From Agelas oroides (Eukaryota; Porifera; Demospongiae; Agelasida; Agelasidae): a stretch of DNA of 64,000 nucleotides. The notes under the pieces were generated by a model. It made no database searches. It was not told the origin of the DNA and saw nothing but the letters and a program-made list of their open reading frames with translations. The translations under genes and the position numbers were made by a program. Location: NCBI GenBank assembly GCA_949130485.1, contig OX422195.1, positions 6,167,066 to 6,231,065 of the forward strand. The letters run 5' to 3'. Positions 61,320 to 64,000 of this stretch are shown in pieces; position 1 is the stretch's first letter, and every line of letters starts with the position of its first letter.

Positions 61320-63266
61320 ATGGCTACGATTGAATACAGCGATTTGGCGTTCGGGGAGTCGCTGGGCGCAGGAGGGTCTGCAACTGTATACAAGGGAAGA
61401 TGGAAGTCGAGGGACATGACCGTGGCTATTAAGATTTCTTCCCAGGGGATTCCCACCAAAGAGGTTTGACTTCTAGTCTATTCGAGTGCGCTGTGCCACA
61501 CATTCATGACTTGAAATGAGTTTACTATGCATCATCGTTTTGCATTAACCAAAATAGGCCGACGGGCAGGGTTCATTTTTACAGGAGTGGTAATAATTAT
61601 TATGCCATGGGCAATCTAACTTCTTAGTAGACTGCATAATGTCTTTAACATTGCTACTGACTAATATCCGCATGGCCTATCTTCTTCCGTGTGCAAAGTG
61701 TATGATATACAATTCATGCTGTCTTGTTTATTACCTAATTCATCTTTCTTCAGCTGGAGATTATGAGATTGGTGGACCATCCCAACCTCCTTCGCTTTTA
61801 TGGAACTGTTGTCCAGCCACCCTTTTTCTGCATTGTGACAGGTACGTATGGTTACTTCAATATACTCCATCCCAAACAGAGTTTTCTGCATGACTTCATT
61901 TTTCCTATTGAAGTTGATGGAGGTGTACGAAGCCAATCGTTGAGTTTACCCCCAACTGAAATTAGATTCATTACTTGTATCTTCAGAGAGACCAAACAAA
62001 AGTGAAGATGTCTAACTGTGTATTGGTTCCCAGGCCATACTTTTGTCCTCTGTGTTACGTTTCTCATCTTGCATACAAATGGCTAAAGCTGGTTGAGAGG
62101 AATAACTTTAGCATGTTTACACGTAACAGTTTGATCACTACAGACTTATGTACATGTGCCTGGGGCTTGCACATTAATTGAGTGCTTCATACAACATGTT
62201 TTTCAGTCGTCCATGTGGGTAGTAGGATTTTATACTCATCTGTGCTCCACACTGACTCTGTCAAGGTAATGCATGCACTTTGATTTGTTTTTGAACAGGC
62301 CTGGGAATGAGGCTAGCTTACTTTGCATGTGTGGGACTGGCTATGTAGTAAATATCTTGCAAGTAGCTGGGTATGTGGGACTGGTAAAGAGTAAATAGAT
62401 TAGCTGAGTGGGTAAGTAGCTAGGTATGCGGAACAATAATTTGTTAGCTTTAGTATGTAACTTGGTATGTAGCACTGATAAGTATAGTTAGCTTAGTAGC
62501 TAAGTGATTTTCTATGTGGGACTGACAAGTAATTAGTGATCAGCCTGCTGGCTTTGTAAGTAGTATAGTAAGTTGGTATGTGCATCTCATTAACTTCAGA
62601 AAGTAGCTTTAGGGTATATATATCTAAATTTGTTGCCAAATTATTGTCTATTCATTGCAGAGTATGTAGAACAGGGAGCCCTCTTTGATTTTCTTCATCA
62701 GAATGAGTTTAACTCTGATCGAAACCTCATGTGGGCAAGACAGATTGCTGCTGGTAAGTACATGTAATCAATTATTTCGTTAGTATCACTCTATTTGTTT
62801 TTCTCGGCAGGTATGAAGTATCTACACTTTGATGTCCCAGGCCAATTGGTGATTCATGGGGATCTGAAGTCAAAGAATGGTACAAATTTTGTCCTCATTC
62901 TTTGTATACCTTGGTCAATGCATGTGGTGTATATAATCTCTGGCACATTTGACATGTAACTTGTCCTTCCATGGAATATGTTGCCAAATGTCTATACACC
63001 TTGCCAAATGCTTGTATCATGGAATTTGGTTTTGCTTTCAATTCCTCAGCTCTAGTTGCTGCTAACAACACAGTAAAGGTACAGTTAGGATACTAACAAT
63101 GAAAAGAAAACATGCTGCACACTATGTGTGACAGTCAGTCATGTATTTTTTTTTTGTTCTGTAGATTTGTGACTTTGGTTCTGCAAAGCTCCGTGATCAG
63201 CTCCGAGGAGTCAGTATCCACACTACCACCAAGGTCCTTGGAACTCCAAGGTGGATGGCTCCAGAG
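61320..63266 (+). CDS. second copy of the multi-kinase gene, kinase 1 exons (runs off window)
   Basis: Exons 61320-61463, 61754-61841, 62661-62753, 62811-62879, 63050-63078 and 63165-63266 have lengths 144, 88, 93, 69, 29 and 102, identical to exons 1-6 of the gene at 30125. The protein starts MATIEYSDLAFGESLGAGGS and has VAIK, HPNLLRFYGTVVQPP, HGDLKSKN, CDFGSAKL and GTPRWMAPE, so it looks active. No stop or frameshift is seen. The exon 7 equivalent is not found before 64000, so the gene continues to the right. Whether it also encodes the second kinase, SH2 and pseudokinases is unknown. Confidence 0.85.
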
Positions 63267-64000
63267 GTACAGTACACCTGTAATACTGCCTTTTTAAGTG
63301 ATGGAAATGTCAAAATTGCTTGTGGCATGGCCTAACTAGAGGAAGTACATAGGAAGCCGGAACTTGTAGTCACATGCAATCTTTTGGTAATAATTGGCAG
63401 AAACTGTGTACCTTCTTCATTTTACTTTTTCTGGGGATACTGCTGAGTGGTAGCTAGCAATGCCTACATAATTGTGAGTACCACCATTATTCTGATAGGT
63501 CTAACCTAGCGGAACAAATTCAATTTTTTGAATTTTTGCCATGTGAAAGGTTGCTGCACTAATTACTATGGAGTAAGTTTAATTTAGTAGATATTGCAAA
63601 GTGTTCTTACAAAACAAAACGGCTAAATAGCTGGCAGAGGGAGGTTGTTTAATGCACCAGAAGTGTTCTTATTAAAATATGAAGTCACTGCGGATGGCCT
63701 TGTAGTGCATCCAGATGTATCAAAACAAGTATGGGTAAGTCATTGGCAGATGGAGAGATGATCAGACGGCTGAAGTTTCTTGCTTGTGGTAGAGCCTAGT
63801 ACGCAAACAGCAAATCTGAGGTGAGGAGGCTTCTGTGCATGGCTAGTGCTTTTCTTGGAAATGCGTTTCCTTACAACAATGGATCTAATCTAGCGGAAGA
63901 AAATTTGGTTCCTGGTATAAGTCTAGAGGAAGCTTGATTTAATTTCCTACAGTTCTAATGATAGTCTCACAAAGCACCACAGGCGTTGTTTTGTATATTT
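63267..64000 (+). other. intron of the second kinase gene
   Basis: Starts with a GTACAG donor after the APE exon. No sequence resembling exon 7 of the first copy (VLENKPISKQCDVYSYG) is present to the window end. Confidence 0.5.

Overview
This is eukaryotic DNA, almost certainly from an early-branching animal; a sponge is my best guess. Genes are split by many short GT-AG introns. A true SH2 domain sits next to Src-type kinase domains, which points to the animal or choanoflagellate lineage. The rest is dense in animal-type mobile elements: Ty3/Gypsy, Ngaro, LINEs, a tRNA-derived SINE, a KDZ transposon and many foldback MITEs. No prokaryotic operon, rRNA, genuine tRNA gene or CRISPR array is seen. 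The species assignment is inference.

Layout. 1-1312: 5' part of a minus-strand Ty3/Gypsy fossil. 1575-4065: a TIR element and a decayed LINE holding a small foldback insertion. 4066-7104: no gene. 7105-12302: a minus-strand Ngaro-type fossil with a full set of split direct repeats. 12511-13248: a TA-flanked TIR element. 14023-17331: a decayed KDZ-type transposase gene, interrupted by a poly(A)-tailed retroelement. 17332-21268: repeats, including a tandem SINE broken by a TA-flanked element that carries a HIRAN-like reading frame, foldbacks with 9-bp target duplications, and a solitary kinase first exon on the minus strand. 22136-27030: 3' exons of a DUS1L-type tRNA-dihydrouridine synthase with a 1.4-kb minisatellite in an intron. 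27320-29882: a LINE remnant and a foldback element.

30125-52538 is the main discovery. It is a 47-exon gene model whose splice phases agree throughout and which reads about 1657 residues. Domain order: TKL-type kinase, proline-rich linker, second TKL-type kinase, SH2, then three consecutive Src-like domains that all lack the ATP-binding lysine (Arg instead). The three Src-like units come from an eight-exon module copied with its exon lengths and phases nearly unchanged.

Downstream (53470-57640) lie 3' exons of an adaptor with a charged helix followed by an SH3-like fold, resembling the helically extended SH3 of FYB/ADAP, plus tyrosine motifs. From about 60335 a second copy of the DUS1L-end plus kinase-start block begins: one DUS1L last exon and six kinase exons of identical lengths, running off the window. 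The locus therefore looks like a recently expanding cluster of multi-kinase signalling genes. A link between the SH2/pseudokinase protein and the neighbouring FYB-like adaptor is attractive but unproven.
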